This document shows, in pieces, positions 19,627 to 28,025 of a stretch of DNA of 64,000 nt. A program made the translations under genes and the position numbers. Location: the NCBI GenBank assembly GCA_963770245.1, contig CAVYOX010000001.1, forward strand, positions 62,001 through 126,000, given 5' to 3'. Source of the stretch: PALSA-270 sp963770245. GTDB lineage: Bacteria; Acidobacteriota; Terriglobia; Terriglobales; Acidobacteriaceae. Every line of letters starts with the position of its first letter. Positions within the stretch are counted from its first letter, which is position 1. Below the pieces are notes generated by a model, which was not told where the DNA came from, searched no databases, and saw only the letters and a list, made by a program, of their open reading frames with translations.

Positions 19627-21867
19627 ATGAATTGGCGCCTTTGGGGTTTTTTCATTGCCGTGGGCATTCTTGCCGGCAGGCTTGTCTTCCGCTGGCTTGC
19701 CTTCCCCGGCCCTGTTTCGCAGGCGGCGAAACACTGGAGCGGGTGGAAGCTCGTGCTCGGGAGCTTCCTGACGCTTTTTGCCGAGCTGGCTCTGATCCGC
19801 TGGATCGGCACCGAGGTTCGCGTCTTCGCCTATGTGAAGAACCTGGCCTTGCTGCTGTGCTTTCTCGGCTTCGGACTAGGCTGTGCGCTGGTGCGCCATC
19901 CCGTACGTTGGTGGGCTTCGGCCACGGCGCTGCTCGGCCTGGTGATGGTGGTACGGGTCCCCTGGCACACCGAGCGGGCTTTCGAGGGCCTCTCGCAAGC
20001 GCTCGGCGGCGGGCAGGACTTCGACATCTGGGCCACGGGAACGGTCAGAAACTGGCCTAATTTTCTGATCGCGGCGGCCCTGACGGGGTTGCTGCTGCTG
20101 CTGATCACCTACATCTTCATTCCACTCGGGCAGGTGGTCAGTCGACAACTGGAGCTGGCGGAGCGGCCGCTGCGCGCCTACTCGTGGAATCTGGCTGCCA
20201 GCTTACTGGGGATCCTCGCATTTCTTGCGGTCTCCTGGTTCGGCCTGCCTCCGAGTCTCTGGGTGGCGACCGTCTTTCTCGGACTGGGACTGCTGCAGGA
20301 CCAGGCCCGGCTCGGTTTGGGGTTGGCTTGTCTGGCCATCCCAGCCGCCCTTTTGCTCCACGATGTCTCGATTCCGTCGGATTTCAGTCTGTGGACCCCC
20401 TATCAGCAGGTCCGGGTCATGAAAGACACTTTTCCAGATGGAGAGCTGCGCCAGACACTGGTCCGGGTCAACCATACCGCCTATCAGACGATGGTGGATC
20501 TTTCCGCCCCCTTCCTCGATCGCCATCCCGGATTGGTGGAGGAGCCAAGCGACGAGAATCCGTATAACCTGCCCTTTGCTTTCACTTCCCCCGCGCCCCG
20601 AGTATTGATTGTGGGGGCCGGCACGGGCAACGACGCGGCGGCGGCCGTACGCCATCACAGTCTGGCCGTCGATGCAGTCGAAATAGACCCCGGCATCCTG
20701 GCGCTCGGAAGCCGCCATCCTGAGCATCCCTACAGCGCCCCCCAAGTATCGGTTCACGTGACCGACGCCCGCGCCTTCATGCGGCGCGCGCGCGGCCCCT
20801 ACGATCTAGTCCTTTTCGGCCTGCTGGACTCCCACACCGAGCTTTCCGATTACTCCAACATGCGGATCGATAATTTCGTCTACACCAAAGAGTCGTTCGA
20901 GGAAGCAAAGTCGCTGCTGGCTCCAGACGGCGTGGTATTCATCAAGTTTCAAGTGAATCATCCCTGGATCGGCCGCCGCATCGCGGAAATGTTACAGGAT
21001 GTGTTCGGCAAACCGCCGCTGGCATTTGCCGCGCATTCGAGCTACACCGCCGACGCCAGCTGCTTTGTGATTTCGCCCTCCGATCAGATCGAACGGAGGC
21101 TGGCCGCGGACCCGCGCCTCGAGCAATTCGTGAGCCGGCACCGCCAAGCCTTCCTCAAGCTACCTGAGGTGCCCGCGACCACCGATGATTGGCCCTACCT
21201 CTACCAGGAAGGGAAATGGATGCCCGGCATTTTTGTCACCGTAGGAACGCTGGTTCTGCTTTTGGGCATGGGCCTTTACTGGCAGATTCCGGAAGCCCGG
21301 ACGCGGGTTCCTTCGCTTTTCTTCTTCAGCATGGGGGCGGGTTTTCTGCTGCTCGAGGCGCAGGTGATCAGTCGGCTGGCGCTATATTTCGGCACCACCT
21401 GGCAGGTGAACGGAATTGTGATCGCCGCCATCCTGGCGGCTCTGCTCGCGGCCAACGCGGTCATCGACCGGCAGGCGAAACCCTGGCCGAGACCGTGGTA
21501 TCTGGCGGGACTTCTGGCCGGGATTGTGCTGGTCGCTCTCTGCCCGTTTCAGCGGATTCCCGGCCCGGCAGCCTGGGTGGGTGGACTGGCCGCATGCCTG
21601 TTCGCCATTCCCGTGTTCTTCGCCGGCCTGCTGTTCGCGCTCGAGTTCCGGGAAGTCGATTCTCCTGGAGCCGCGTTGGGCGCCAATATGCTGGGAGCGG
21701 TGGTCGGCGGTCTGCTCGAGAATCTGTCTCTCATCGTCGGCCTGAAAGCATTGCTCGGGATCGCTTTCGTGCTTTATGCGCTGGCTGGATTGGGACTGGT
21801 CATCGGTCGGAAAGGGCGGGCTGGGAGCGACCGGTCGATTCTGTGGTCAAGCAGCGGGACCGACTAG
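19627..21867 (+). CDS. Membrane protein with spermidine-synthase-like methyltransferase-fold domain
   Basis: 746 residues. About seven helices precede residue 260, then comes a soluble Rossmann domain with VLIVGAGTGNDAAAA, a following acidic residue in AVEIDPGILALG, TDARAFMRRARGPYDLV and a DSHTELSDYSNMR segment. The C-terminal third has another six or so helices. This layout matches the large group of membrane-fused spermidine/spermine-synthase-like proteins, most of unknown substrate. The soluble domain binds a nucleoside cosubstrate by fold. Its position beside aguA/aguB/pdaD makes a polyamine link attractive but unproven. It follows nuoI by 44 bases and overlaps the end of aguA tail-to-tail by four bases. 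Confidence 0.82.
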   Translation: MNWRLWGFFIAVGILAGRLVFRWLAFPGPVSQAAKHWSGWKLVLGSFLTLFAELALIRWIGTEVRVFAYVKNLALLLCFLGFGLGCALVRHPVRWWASATALLGLVMVVRVPWHTERAFEGLSQALGGGQDFDIWATGTVRNWPNFLIAAALTGLLLLLITYIFIPLGQVVSRQLELAERPLRAYSWNLAASLLGILAFLAVSWFGLPPSLWVATVFLGLGLLQDQARLGLGLACLAIPAALLLHDVSIPSDFSLWTPYQQVRVMKDTFPDGELRQTLVRVNHTAYQTMVDLSAPFLDRHPGLVEEPSDENPYNLPFAFTSPAPRVLIVGAGTGNDAAAAVRHHSLAVDAVEIDPGILALGSRHPEHPYSAPQVSVHVTDARAFMRRARGPYDLVLFGLLDSHTELSDYSNMRIDNFVYTKESFEEAKSLLAPDGVVFIKFQVNHPWIGRRIAEMLQDVFGKPPLAFAAHSSYTADASCFVISPSDQIERRLAADPRLEQFVSRHRQAFLKLPEVPATTDDWPYLYQEGKWMPGIFVTVGTLVLLLGMGLYWQIPEARTRVPSLFFFSMGAGFLLLEAQVISRLALYFGTTWQVNGIVIAAILAALLAANAVIDRQAKPWPRPWYLAGLLAGIVLVALCPFQRIPGPAAWVGGLAACLFAIPVFFAGLLFALEFREVDSPGAALGANMLGAVVGGLLENLSLIVGLKALLGIAFVLYALAGLGLVIGRKGRAGSDRSILWSSSGTD

Positions 21868-23057
21868 CCGGATACCCGCGGTTGCTGCTGCGTCATGCAG
21901 TGGATTGCGCCGAATCCCCAGATCAGGTCACCGCAATAGATTCCGACCACCTCGCGTTCGGGGAACAGGTCGGCCAGAATATCGAGCGCCACGCGGTCGT
22001 TCGGATCATTGAACACCGGGACCAGTACCAATCCATTGGCGATGTAGAAGTTGGCATAACTGGCCGGCAGTCGCCGGCCGGCAAACCACACCGGCGCCGG
22101 CATGGGAAGTTCGATAATGGCCAGAGCCCGGCCCTCGCGGTCGGTCGCGGCCCGCAAACGCCGGATGTTCTCCCGCAGCGGTTCGTAGTTCGGATCATCC
22201 GGGCGGGACTCGATTGCGGTGACCACCGTATCCGGTCCAACGAAGCGCGTGATGTCATCCACGTGCCCGTGGGTATCGTCGCCGGCTACGCCCGAAGCCA
22301 GCCACAGCACGCGCTCGATGCCGAGATGCTCGGCGAAAATCGCTTCGTAGTCGGCCCGCTTCATGCCCGGATTGCGCTGCTGAACTTTGCCGAGCAGGCA
22401 TTCTTCTGTCGTGAGTAAGGTTCCTTGGCCGTTTACATCGATCGATCCCCCTTCGAGCACCACGCGCTCGCCAAAAACCGGCCGAACCTCCTCGGCGCCG
22501 GCAGCTTCGGCCATCCGGCTTCCGATTTTTTCATCCCGCTGCCAGTTGGGGTATTTCGCCCAGGCATTGAAACGCCATTTGACCGCCGCCAAGCCCGGCT
22601 GGGGCAAAGCGTGGGGGGAGCGAGCCGGGAAAGACGAAGCAAGGGGGGAGGGAGCATGCCAGGAGCCCGGCCCCGGACCGAGCGGTCTCCGCGAAGGCGG
22701 AGCTTTCGCCCGGGCGGAGTTCGGCGCCCCGGTTGAGGCCGCGCTCGACACCACAAAGGTGCAGCCGGAATCCCGCGTCCATACGCGATTGGTGGGCCAG
22801 CGGTGAAAGTGAACGTTCCCGTCGAGTGCCTTGGCCTTGTCCAGGGTCTTGCGGGCCAGCTTCTCCGCTGCCGCGTCGTTGACGATCAGTTCCACCGCTT
22901 CGTGTCGCGCCAGGACCCGTATGATCTCCGCATACACCCAGGGAATCGGCTCGAACTTTCCAGGCCAGTCTCCGCGGTGGTGGGGCCAAGCCAGCCAGGT
23001 GGCGGCATGGGGCTCCCACTCGGCAGGCATGCGAAGTCTTGAAGCAGTTGTATTCAT
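21864..23057 (-). CDS. aguA: Agmatine deiminase with an unusual insertion
   Basis: 397 residues against about 345-370 for the family. It hydrolyses agmatine to N-carbamoylputrescine and ammonia. The family signature at the N-terminus (MPAEWEPHAATWLAWP), RVWTRDSGCTFVV, WRFNAWAKYPNW, VLEGGSIDVNGQGTLLTTEECLL, GDDTHGHVDDI and the catalytic cysteine in GAIHCMTQQQP are all present. Between residues 104 and 157 an in-frame Pro/Ala/Ser/Arg-rich stretch replaces the short loop found in relatives (see findings). aguB lies 95 bases upstream on the same strand, so the two likely form an operon. Confidence 0.93.
   Translation of the reverse strand: MNTTASRLRMPAEWEPHAATWLAWPHHRGDWPGKFEPIPWVYAEIIRVLARHEAVELIVNDAAAEKLARKTLDKAKALDGNVHFHRWPTNRVWTRDSGCTFVVSSAASTGAPNSARAKAPPSRRPLGPGPGSWHAPSPLASSFPARSPHALPQPGLAAVKWRFNAWAKYPNWQRDEKIGSRMAEAAGAEEVRPVFGERVVLEGGSIDVNGQGTLLTTEECLLGKVQQRNPGMKRADYEAIFAEHLGIERVLWLASGVAGDDTHGHVDDITRFVGPDTVVTAIESRPDDPNYEPLRENIRRLRAATDREGRALAIIELPMPAPVWFAGRRLPASYANFYIANGLVLVPVFNDPNDRVALDILADLFPEREVVGIYCGDLIWGFGAIHCMTQQQPRVSG
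22587..22748 (-). repeat. In-frame low-complexity insertion within aguA
   Basis: About 162 bases, a multiple of three, encode a Pro/Ala/Ser/Arg-rich segment (for example RAKAPPSRRPLGPGPG) that splits two conserved aguA blocks. It holds short imperfect inverted repeats such as CGAAGGCGGAGCTTTCG and C-runs unlike the neighbouring sequence. It may be a small palindromic element or replication-slippage product; no second copy is visible in the window. Confidence 0.55.
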
Positions 23058-23152
23058 GCCGTAGCTGGCGTCTGGCCGGTCGTCGGGCGGGGGCCGTTCC
23101 GCCAGGAAGCCGAATCAGGTCCCGACCAATCCCAGCGACGGAGGGACCCCCT

Positions 23153-24061
23153 TCAGTCGATCAACCGGTTCGTAATTCCCGCGTAGCTGTCGATCCGCCG
23201 GTCCCGCAAAAACGGCCAGTTGCGCCGGACCTCTTCGAGCGTGTCGAGATCCACTTCACCCACGAGGATCTGCTCTTTCTCACGGGAGGCCTCGGCGATC
23301 ACCCGTCCAAAGGGATCGCAAAGAAACGATCCTCCCCAGAATTCGAGGCCCGCTCCGGGGGCGGATTTCCCGCGAACATCGCCGGTTTCAAAGCCGACTC
23401 GATTGGCCACCGCCACATAGACCCCGTTGGCGATGGCGTGAGCCCGCTGGATGGTCCGCCAGGCATCGTGTTGCGCCTCGCCGAACTCCGCCTTCTCCGC
23501 CGGATGCCATCCAATCGCGGTGGGATAGAAGAGCACATGCGCCCCCTGCAAGGCGGTCAGGCGGGCGCCTTCCGGATACCATTGATCCCAGCATACGAGT
23601 GTGCCCACACGGCCCACTTGGGTGTCGAAGGCGCGAAAGCCCAAGTCGCCCGGAGTGAAGTAGTACTTCTCGTAGTACAGCGGATCGTCCGGAATGTGCA
23701 TCTTGCGGTAGAGGCCGAGCAGGGAACCATCGGCATCAAAAATTGTGGCCGTGTTGTGATAGACACCCGCGGCGCGCCTCTCGAACAGGGAGGCGATCAG
23801 CACGATGTGCAGTTCCCGCGCCAGGGCCGAGAGTCGGGCGGTGGTCGGACCCGGAATCGGCTCGGCCAGATCGAACAGCGCCGCTTCTTCGCGCTGGCAG
23901 AAGTACTGCGTCTGAAACAGTTCCGGCAGGCAGACGATCCCGCAGCCGCGCGCCGCCGCTTGGCGCACCAACTCGAGCGCATGCTGCAAATTGCTCTCGG
24001 GCTCGGAGGTGGCCGACATCTGTACCAATCCGAGCTGGAATTTTTGGGGCGGCAAAGGCAA
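23153..24061 (-). CDS. aguB: N-carbamoylputrescine amidase
   Basis: 302 residues of the carbon-nitrogen hydrolase (nitrilase) fold. It converts N-carbamoylputrescine to putrescine, CO2 and ammonia. The catalytic triad is visible: Glu in CLPELFQTQY, Lys in LYRKMHIPDDP and Cys in GTLVCWDQWYPEGAR. The blocks YYEKYYFTPGD and AIANGVYVAVANRVG are typical of the AguB branch. It is the upstream gene of an aguB-aguA pair and is divergent from the deoxyhypusine-synthase-like gene, with 146 bases between the starts. A 348-residue frame on the opposite strand is a shadow. Confidence 0.95.
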   Translation of the reverse strand: MPLPPQKFQLGLVQMSATSEPESNLQHALELVRQAAARGCGIVCLPELFQTQYFCQREEAALFDLAEPIPGPTTARLSALARELHIVLIASLFERRAAGVYHNTATIFDADGSLLGLYRKMHIPDDPLYYEKYYFTPGDLGFRAFDTQVGRVGTLVCWDQWYPEGARLTALQGAHVLFYPTAIGWHPAEKAEFGEAQHDAWRTIQRAHAIANGVYVAVANRVGFETGDVRGKSAPGAGLEFWGGSFLCDPFGRVIAEASREKEQILVGEVDLDTLEEVRRNWPFLRDRRIDSYAGITNRLID

Positions 24062-24207
24062 TCGCTCCTTGCGAGGTCGACCTAGAATACCAGAGCAAAA
24101 AAGGATCAGGTTCGCGCTTCTCGGTTCGCCATCGAGGCCGGCCGCGCTAGCCCGAATTCACACCCTTCTAGTAAAGTAATGCTTCACAAGAAACTGGAGG
24201 TGGGTCT

Positions 24208-25317
24208 GTGAAGCACGGCAATCATGACGGCTCGGGCATCGAGCGCCAGTTGCACAATCCGATCGAGGACAAGCTGATTCCGCTGGAACCGCTCGATCTC
24301 GGGCAGGTGCACTCGATCGACGACCTGGTGCGCGCCATGGGCAAAACCGCATTCACCGGCCGCCAGGTGGGGGAAGCCGCGGACGTCCTCGAGGCCATGG
24401 CACGCGACGAAGAGTGCTTTGTGGTCATGACCCTGGCCGGGGCCATGACCGTAGCCAAGCAGGGCCTGGTCATCGCCGAACTCATTGATCGCGGCATTGT
24501 CAATGCCATCGTTTCGACCGGGGCGCTGATGGCCCATGGCCTGGTCGAAGCCACCGGTCGGGCCCACTTCCGCTACAACCCCGATATCGCGGATACCGAA
24601 CTCTACGAACAAGGTTACAACCGGGTTTATGACACCCTCGAGCCGGAGCAAAATCTAGATCATGTGGAAGAAGTGATGTCCCGCATCCTCGAGGGCTGGG
24701 ACCATAGCGACGGGATGTGCTCCTACAAGCTGAACCACGCGATCGGTGCGCACCTGGCCAAGCACTCGACCGAGCGTGGCATCCTGAAATCGGCCTACGA
24801 AAAGGGTGTTCCGGTATTTGTGCCTGCCTTTACCGATTCCGAACTGGGCCTTGACGTAGCCCTCAACAATCGCCTGCGTGAGTCCACGGGGCGGCACAAG
24901 ATCCGCTTTGATCCCTTCGATGATCTGGAGCACTTTGCGGCCACCCTGCTACGGCAAACCCGGCTCGGCATCTTCACCATCGGCGGCGGGGTTCCGCGCA
25001 ACTGGTCGCAGCAGTTCGGCCCTTTCATCGAGCTGCGCCACCGGCGCCTGGGAGAAAACGTGCCCTTGAAGCGCTATCACTATGGGGTGCGCATTTGTCC
25101 CGAGCCGGTGTACTGGGGAGGCCTGTCCGGAAGTCCATACAGCGAAGCCATCTCCTGGGGCAAGTTCGTGCCGCCGGCCGAAGGCGGCAGATTCGGAGAA
25201 GTTTTTGTGGATGCCACGGTAGGACTGCCGCTGATCGTCGGTGCGGTGTTTGAGCGTCTGCACCGGGACAAGGCCAGAGCGCCCAAGAAAACCAAGAGAG
25301 CGAAAGCCGCAAAGTAG
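24208..25317 (+). CDS. Deoxyhypusine-synthase-like polyamine enzyme
   Basis: 369 residues from GTG 24208, seven bases after GGAGG. It belongs to the deoxyhypusine synthase fold: VMTLAGAMTVAKQGLV, VSTGALMAHGLVEATG, LGIFTIGGGVPRNW and the catalytic-lysine block EAISWGKF are present. Bacteria have no eIF5A to modify, so bacterial members are thought to act on free polyamines by NAD-dependent aminobutyl transfer, for example forming homospermidine. The intact lysine supports real transferase chemistry. It lies between aguB and pdaD, which make putrescine from arginine, so a putrescine-using role fits well. Exact substrate and product are inference. Confidence 0.9.
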   Translation: MKHGNHDGSGIERQLHNPIEDKLIPLEPLDLGQVHSIDDLVRAMGKTAFTGRQVGEAADVLEAMARDEECFVVMTLAGAMTVAKQGLVIAELIDRGIVNAIVSTGALMAHGLVEATGRAHFRYNPDIADTELYEQGYNRVYDTLEPEQNLDHVEEVMSRILEGWDHSDGMCSYKLNHAIGAHLAKHSTERGILKSAYEKGVPVFVPAFTDSELGLDVALNNRLRESTGRHKIRFDPFDDLEHFAATLLRQTRLGIFTIGGGVPRNWSQQFGPFIELRHRRLGENVPLKRYHYGVRICPEPVYWGGLSGSPYSEAISWGKFVPPAEGGRFGEVFVDATVGLPLIVGAVFERLHRDKARAPKKTKRAKAAK

Positions 25318-25376
25318 CGCAGCTGTCCGGGCGGGCTTCTCAGACACCACCTGTCGGCCGAAGTGCCGCCAGCCAA

Positions 25377-25405
25377 AAGGCCCCTCCGACGGTCGGAGGG
25401 GCCTT
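25377..25405. terminator. Bidirectional terminator-type hairpin
   Basis: AAGGCCCCTCCGAC (25377-25390) is followed by its exact complement GTCGGAGGGGCCTT (25392-25405). The effective stem is about 12 bp with a small loop. It lies between the convergent deoxyhypusine-synthase-like and pdaD genes and can serve both. Confidence 0.8.
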
Positions 25406-25432
25406 GATATTCTCCCGGCACGGTTTTTGTCT

Positions 25433-25990
25433 TCAGTCGAAGATCAAAACCGCCGAGGCGATGACCGTCGTCCATAACCCGCGCTTGTCGCCCACGGCGG
25501 ACTGGGTGACATTGGCGGTGCGCACGATCTTGTTCGAAATGCGGTAGATCTCTTTCTTCTCGTCCCAGGACCGGTCGGGATCGAACTCGACATTCAGCGT
25601 GGTCGCCAGCATCTCCGCCGCCAGTTCCTCGGCGTAGTCTCCAGCGGCATCCTCCGGCTCTCCGAAGGAATGGTGCTCGCTGAGATAGCCATAGGTATTG
25701 CGGTCGGCAGGAATGGCCACGCCAATACTAGCGGCCAGCAGGCGATGCGGCTCATGGGTGGAATTCTCGGCCACCACCGCGAAGACCACCTCCCCAGGGC
25801 TGAGAAATTTCAATCCCTGGGAGCGCGCGGTCAGTTTGCATTGCGGCGGAAAAATGGATGACACACGGACCAGATTTTGCGCTGCAATGCCGGCGTCTCG
25901 CAACGCCAACTCAAAAGAGGTGAGGCGTTCTTTGTGTTTGCCCACTCCCTTGGTGAAAAAGATCCGCTTCGGGACCATGTCCTTGGACAA
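25433..25990 (-). CDS. pdaD: Pyruvoyl-dependent arginine decarboxylase
   Basis: 185 residues. TTG at 25990 follows GGAGG and AAAGGA; an in-frame ATG at 25978 is less well placed. The proenzyme self-cleaves between two serines to make the pyruvoyl group. The site is visible in LVRVSSIFPP near residue 43. Other family features include a THEPHRLLAASIGVAIP segment and the YGYLSEHHSFGE block. It decarboxylates arginine to agmatine in the cytoplasm, the first step of the route completed by aguA and aguB. It converges on the deoxyhypusine-synthase-like gene. Confidence 0.94.
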   Translation of the reverse strand: MSKDMVPKRIFFTKGVGKHKERLTSFELALRDAGIAAQNLVRVSSIFPPQCKLTARSQGLKFLSPGEVVFAVVAENSTHEPHRLLAASIGVAIPADRNTYGYLSEHHSFGEPEDAAGDYAEELAAEMLATTLNVEFDPDRSWDEKKEIYRISNKIVRTANVTQSAVGDKRGLWTTVIASAVLIFD

Positions 25991-26154
25991 TTCCTTTATC
26001 CTCCGCTCGCACCAGGATCAAATCGCAAATCTAACATAGCGAATCGTGAAGCGAATATGAAAAGTGGATCTTTAGACGAAAAGGAGGTGCAGAGTTGGAT
26101 TCGGTCTCCACCTCTGCACCCGCCAGATTCGAAGGAAGTCATCCCTGCCCGGCC

Positions 26155-26511
26155 CTACTTTCCGGCCGTCACCGACTTGACCGCGATGGTGTCGCCGTCC
26201 ACGGTTCCGACAACCTTGGCTTGCTGCCCGGCCAACTGGTCGAGTTCGGACAGGGTGGCTTTGTCACTGGCATCGAGCGTATAGACCTTGTCCCCGACCA
26301 CCAGGGCGTACTTCGAGCCCTTCCCCACACAAGCCCGCGTGCAGTCCGCGGCGCTTCCCTCCATCATGTGCTTGGCGCCGCACATCGAGTCGCTGACTTC
26401 GCCGGTAAAGGTTTGGGTCTTGTCGGCGGCAACGGCCGGCAGAGCAGCGACCAGGCCCCCCAAGAGCAGGGCGGCGATCGAAACTCGGAATGTCTGCCAA
26501 CGGAATCTCAT
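26155..26511 (-). CDS. Small secreted cysteine-containing protein
   Basis: 118 residues with a clear signal peptide (FRVSIAALLLGGLVAALPAVAA). The mature part holds GEVSDSMCGAKHMM, DCTRACVGKGSKYALVVG and a C-terminal beta region (AKVVGTVDGDTIAVKSV). Similar small exported proteins with the DSMCG...H...C..C pattern are frequent in acidobacteria; the pattern could bind a metal or form disulfides. No function is established that I know of. It stands alone between pdaD and the POTRA gene. Confidence 0.8.
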   Translation of the reverse strand: MRFRWQTFRVSIAALLLGGLVAALPAVAADKTQTFTGEVSDSMCGAKHMMEGSAADCTRACVGKGSKYALVVGDKVYTLDASDKATLSELDQLAGQQAKVVGTVDGDTIAVKSVTAGK

Positions 26512-26627
26512 AAATAGTCCTCTCCTTGGAATGATTCTGACTGCCTTCGCTCGTTGGATGCTCTACGGGCGAAAAAGTTAGGTCCGATCCGCGATTCTTT
26601 CCGGGAGGGCTGCCGAAGCCTCCCAGG

Positions 26628-28025
26628 CTACAGGGTCGCTTTGCGTTCAAATTTGACGTTGACATCCACAGTTTTGTCGGCCGCTTCGGGCATTTCGTGG
26701 ATGCTGATATTCCATTCCCCGTCGACCAGCACCGTCTTTAACACCTCCTTCACAAAGCGCCGGGGATAGCTCGAGTCATAGGAATCGTTTTTGGCCAAGG
26801 TCCATTTGGCCGTCACCCGGACCGTCTCGTGAGGATCCAGACCCTGAATCTCGAGGTCCCCCATGTGAAACAGGTCTCCATCTTCGACCCGAATCTGGTA
26901 GTGGACCATCGAATGGGCATCGTCCAGGGTCGGCACCACCTGAACCGCGGCGGCCATATAGCCGAGGGTTCCGTAGAGTTTTTTCATGGCTTCGACGTCG
27001 CTCGCCAGCTCGACCGCGTCCGCCGGCTGTCCGGGTTTTTGGTGGATCAGTTCCCGCAGCTTGTCCGCCGGGAGAACCTTCGAGCCGGTCACTTGGATTT
27101 CCGCCACCTGATAGCGCGGTCCCGGATCCACCGTGAAGGCAATGTCCACATCCGTTTCCTGCGGGCTTTCGTCGACTACCTTGGCGGAGCCATCGGAGAA
27201 GCTAGCTTTCAGATAGCCCCGCGCCCAATAGATGGGAAGGAAGTCCTTGTCCTCTTGCATGCGGAGCAGGGAACGCAGGTAATCCTGGCCTTCGAGCTTC
27301 GCCCCCGCGGCTTCGAGCAGGGGCATCTCGGCTGAGCCGGCGCCGGTGAACTCCGTCTTGCGAATGCGGATGGTCACGCCGGAGACGCTGTAGACGATGG
27401 CGTCGATCCGATCGTTCTCTCCGGCTCGCAGATAGTCCGCCCGGCCCTGCACGTTGTTCTCGTCCAAGAGCGTCTGCAGAGCATCCGACACCTGATCCGG
27501 CAGCTTACCCTGGAGTGGCAATTGACCGAGGAACAAGGGCACGCGGGAACGCAGCTTGTCCATGAGCTCCTGCTCGGAAAACCAGACGATATTCTCGAAG
27601 CGGGCGGGAACGAAATGGTCGCTATCAACCACTTCGAGCACGAGCTTGGCGCCTTCGGGAGAGTACTGGTAGCTGTAGTTCACGCTGGTGAAGGCTCCGG
27701 TTTCGGCCAGGCGCGCGCTCGCTACCTTGAAGTCGTTTTCACTCACCGCCTCCCCGGTCCGCAAACCGCCGGCCGCCACCACCGCTTCCGCCCGGTAGCG
27801 CTTGCTGCCGGTCACTTTGACCGAGACCAGGGTGAAGGCCGAATGCGAAGCCCGTGCGGGGGGTTGCCGGGGCGTAGTCTGGGCGGGAACTGGTGCCGCC
27901 AGCAGCAACAGCCAGGTGGGGGACGATAGCCAGAGAAGGGGATGGATTCCGATCGTCACGGTCAGAATTCTACTGCATACGACAGAGCAGCCGAGCGGTT
28001 CCCGGGGCCAGCGGAATGGCTTCAC
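26628..28025 (-). CDS. POTRA-repeat protein without a beta-barrel
   Basis: 465 residues with a hydrophobic N-terminal segment (PLLWLSSPTWLLLLAAPVPA). Repeated POTRA-like modules can be seen: LVSVKVTGSKRYRAEAVVAA with a following RLAETGAF, VAEIQVTGSKVLPADKLREL with MKKLYGTLGYMAAAV, and a last HMGDLEIQGLDPHET module. These are the periplasmic modules of BamA/TamA-type proteins. The expected C-terminal 16-strand barrel is absent and the protein ends at FERKATL. It may be a periplasmic scaffold or a sensor of outer-membrane clients. It overlaps the LysR gene upstream by four bases, implying coupled translation. Confidence 0.8.
   Translation of the reverse strand: MKPFRWPREPLGCSVVCSRILTVTIGIHPLLWLSSPTWLLLLAAPVPAQTTPRQPPARASHSAFTLVSVKVTGSKRYRAEAVVAAGGLRTGEAVSENDFKVASARLAETGAFTSVNYSYQYSPEGAKLVLEVVDSDHFVPARFENIVWFSEQELMDKLRSRVPLFLGQLPLQGKLPDQVSDALQTLLDENNVQGRADYLRAGENDRIDAIVYSVSGVTIRIRKTEFTGAGSAEMPLLEAAGAKLEGQDYLRSLLRMQEDKDFLPIYWARGYLKASFSDGSAKVVDESPQETDVDIAFTVDPGPRYQVAEIQVTGSKVLPADKLRELIHQKPGQPADAVELASDVEAMKKLYGTLGYMAAAVQVVPTLDDAHSMVHYQIRVEDGDLFHMGDLEIQGLDPHETVRVTAKWTLAKNDSYDSSYPRRFVKEVLKTVLVDGEWNISIHEMPEAADKTVDVNVKFERKATL

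Noticed and set aside
23039..24085. 348-residue plus-strand frame
   Set aside because: Fully antisense to aguB, which has all catalytic residues.
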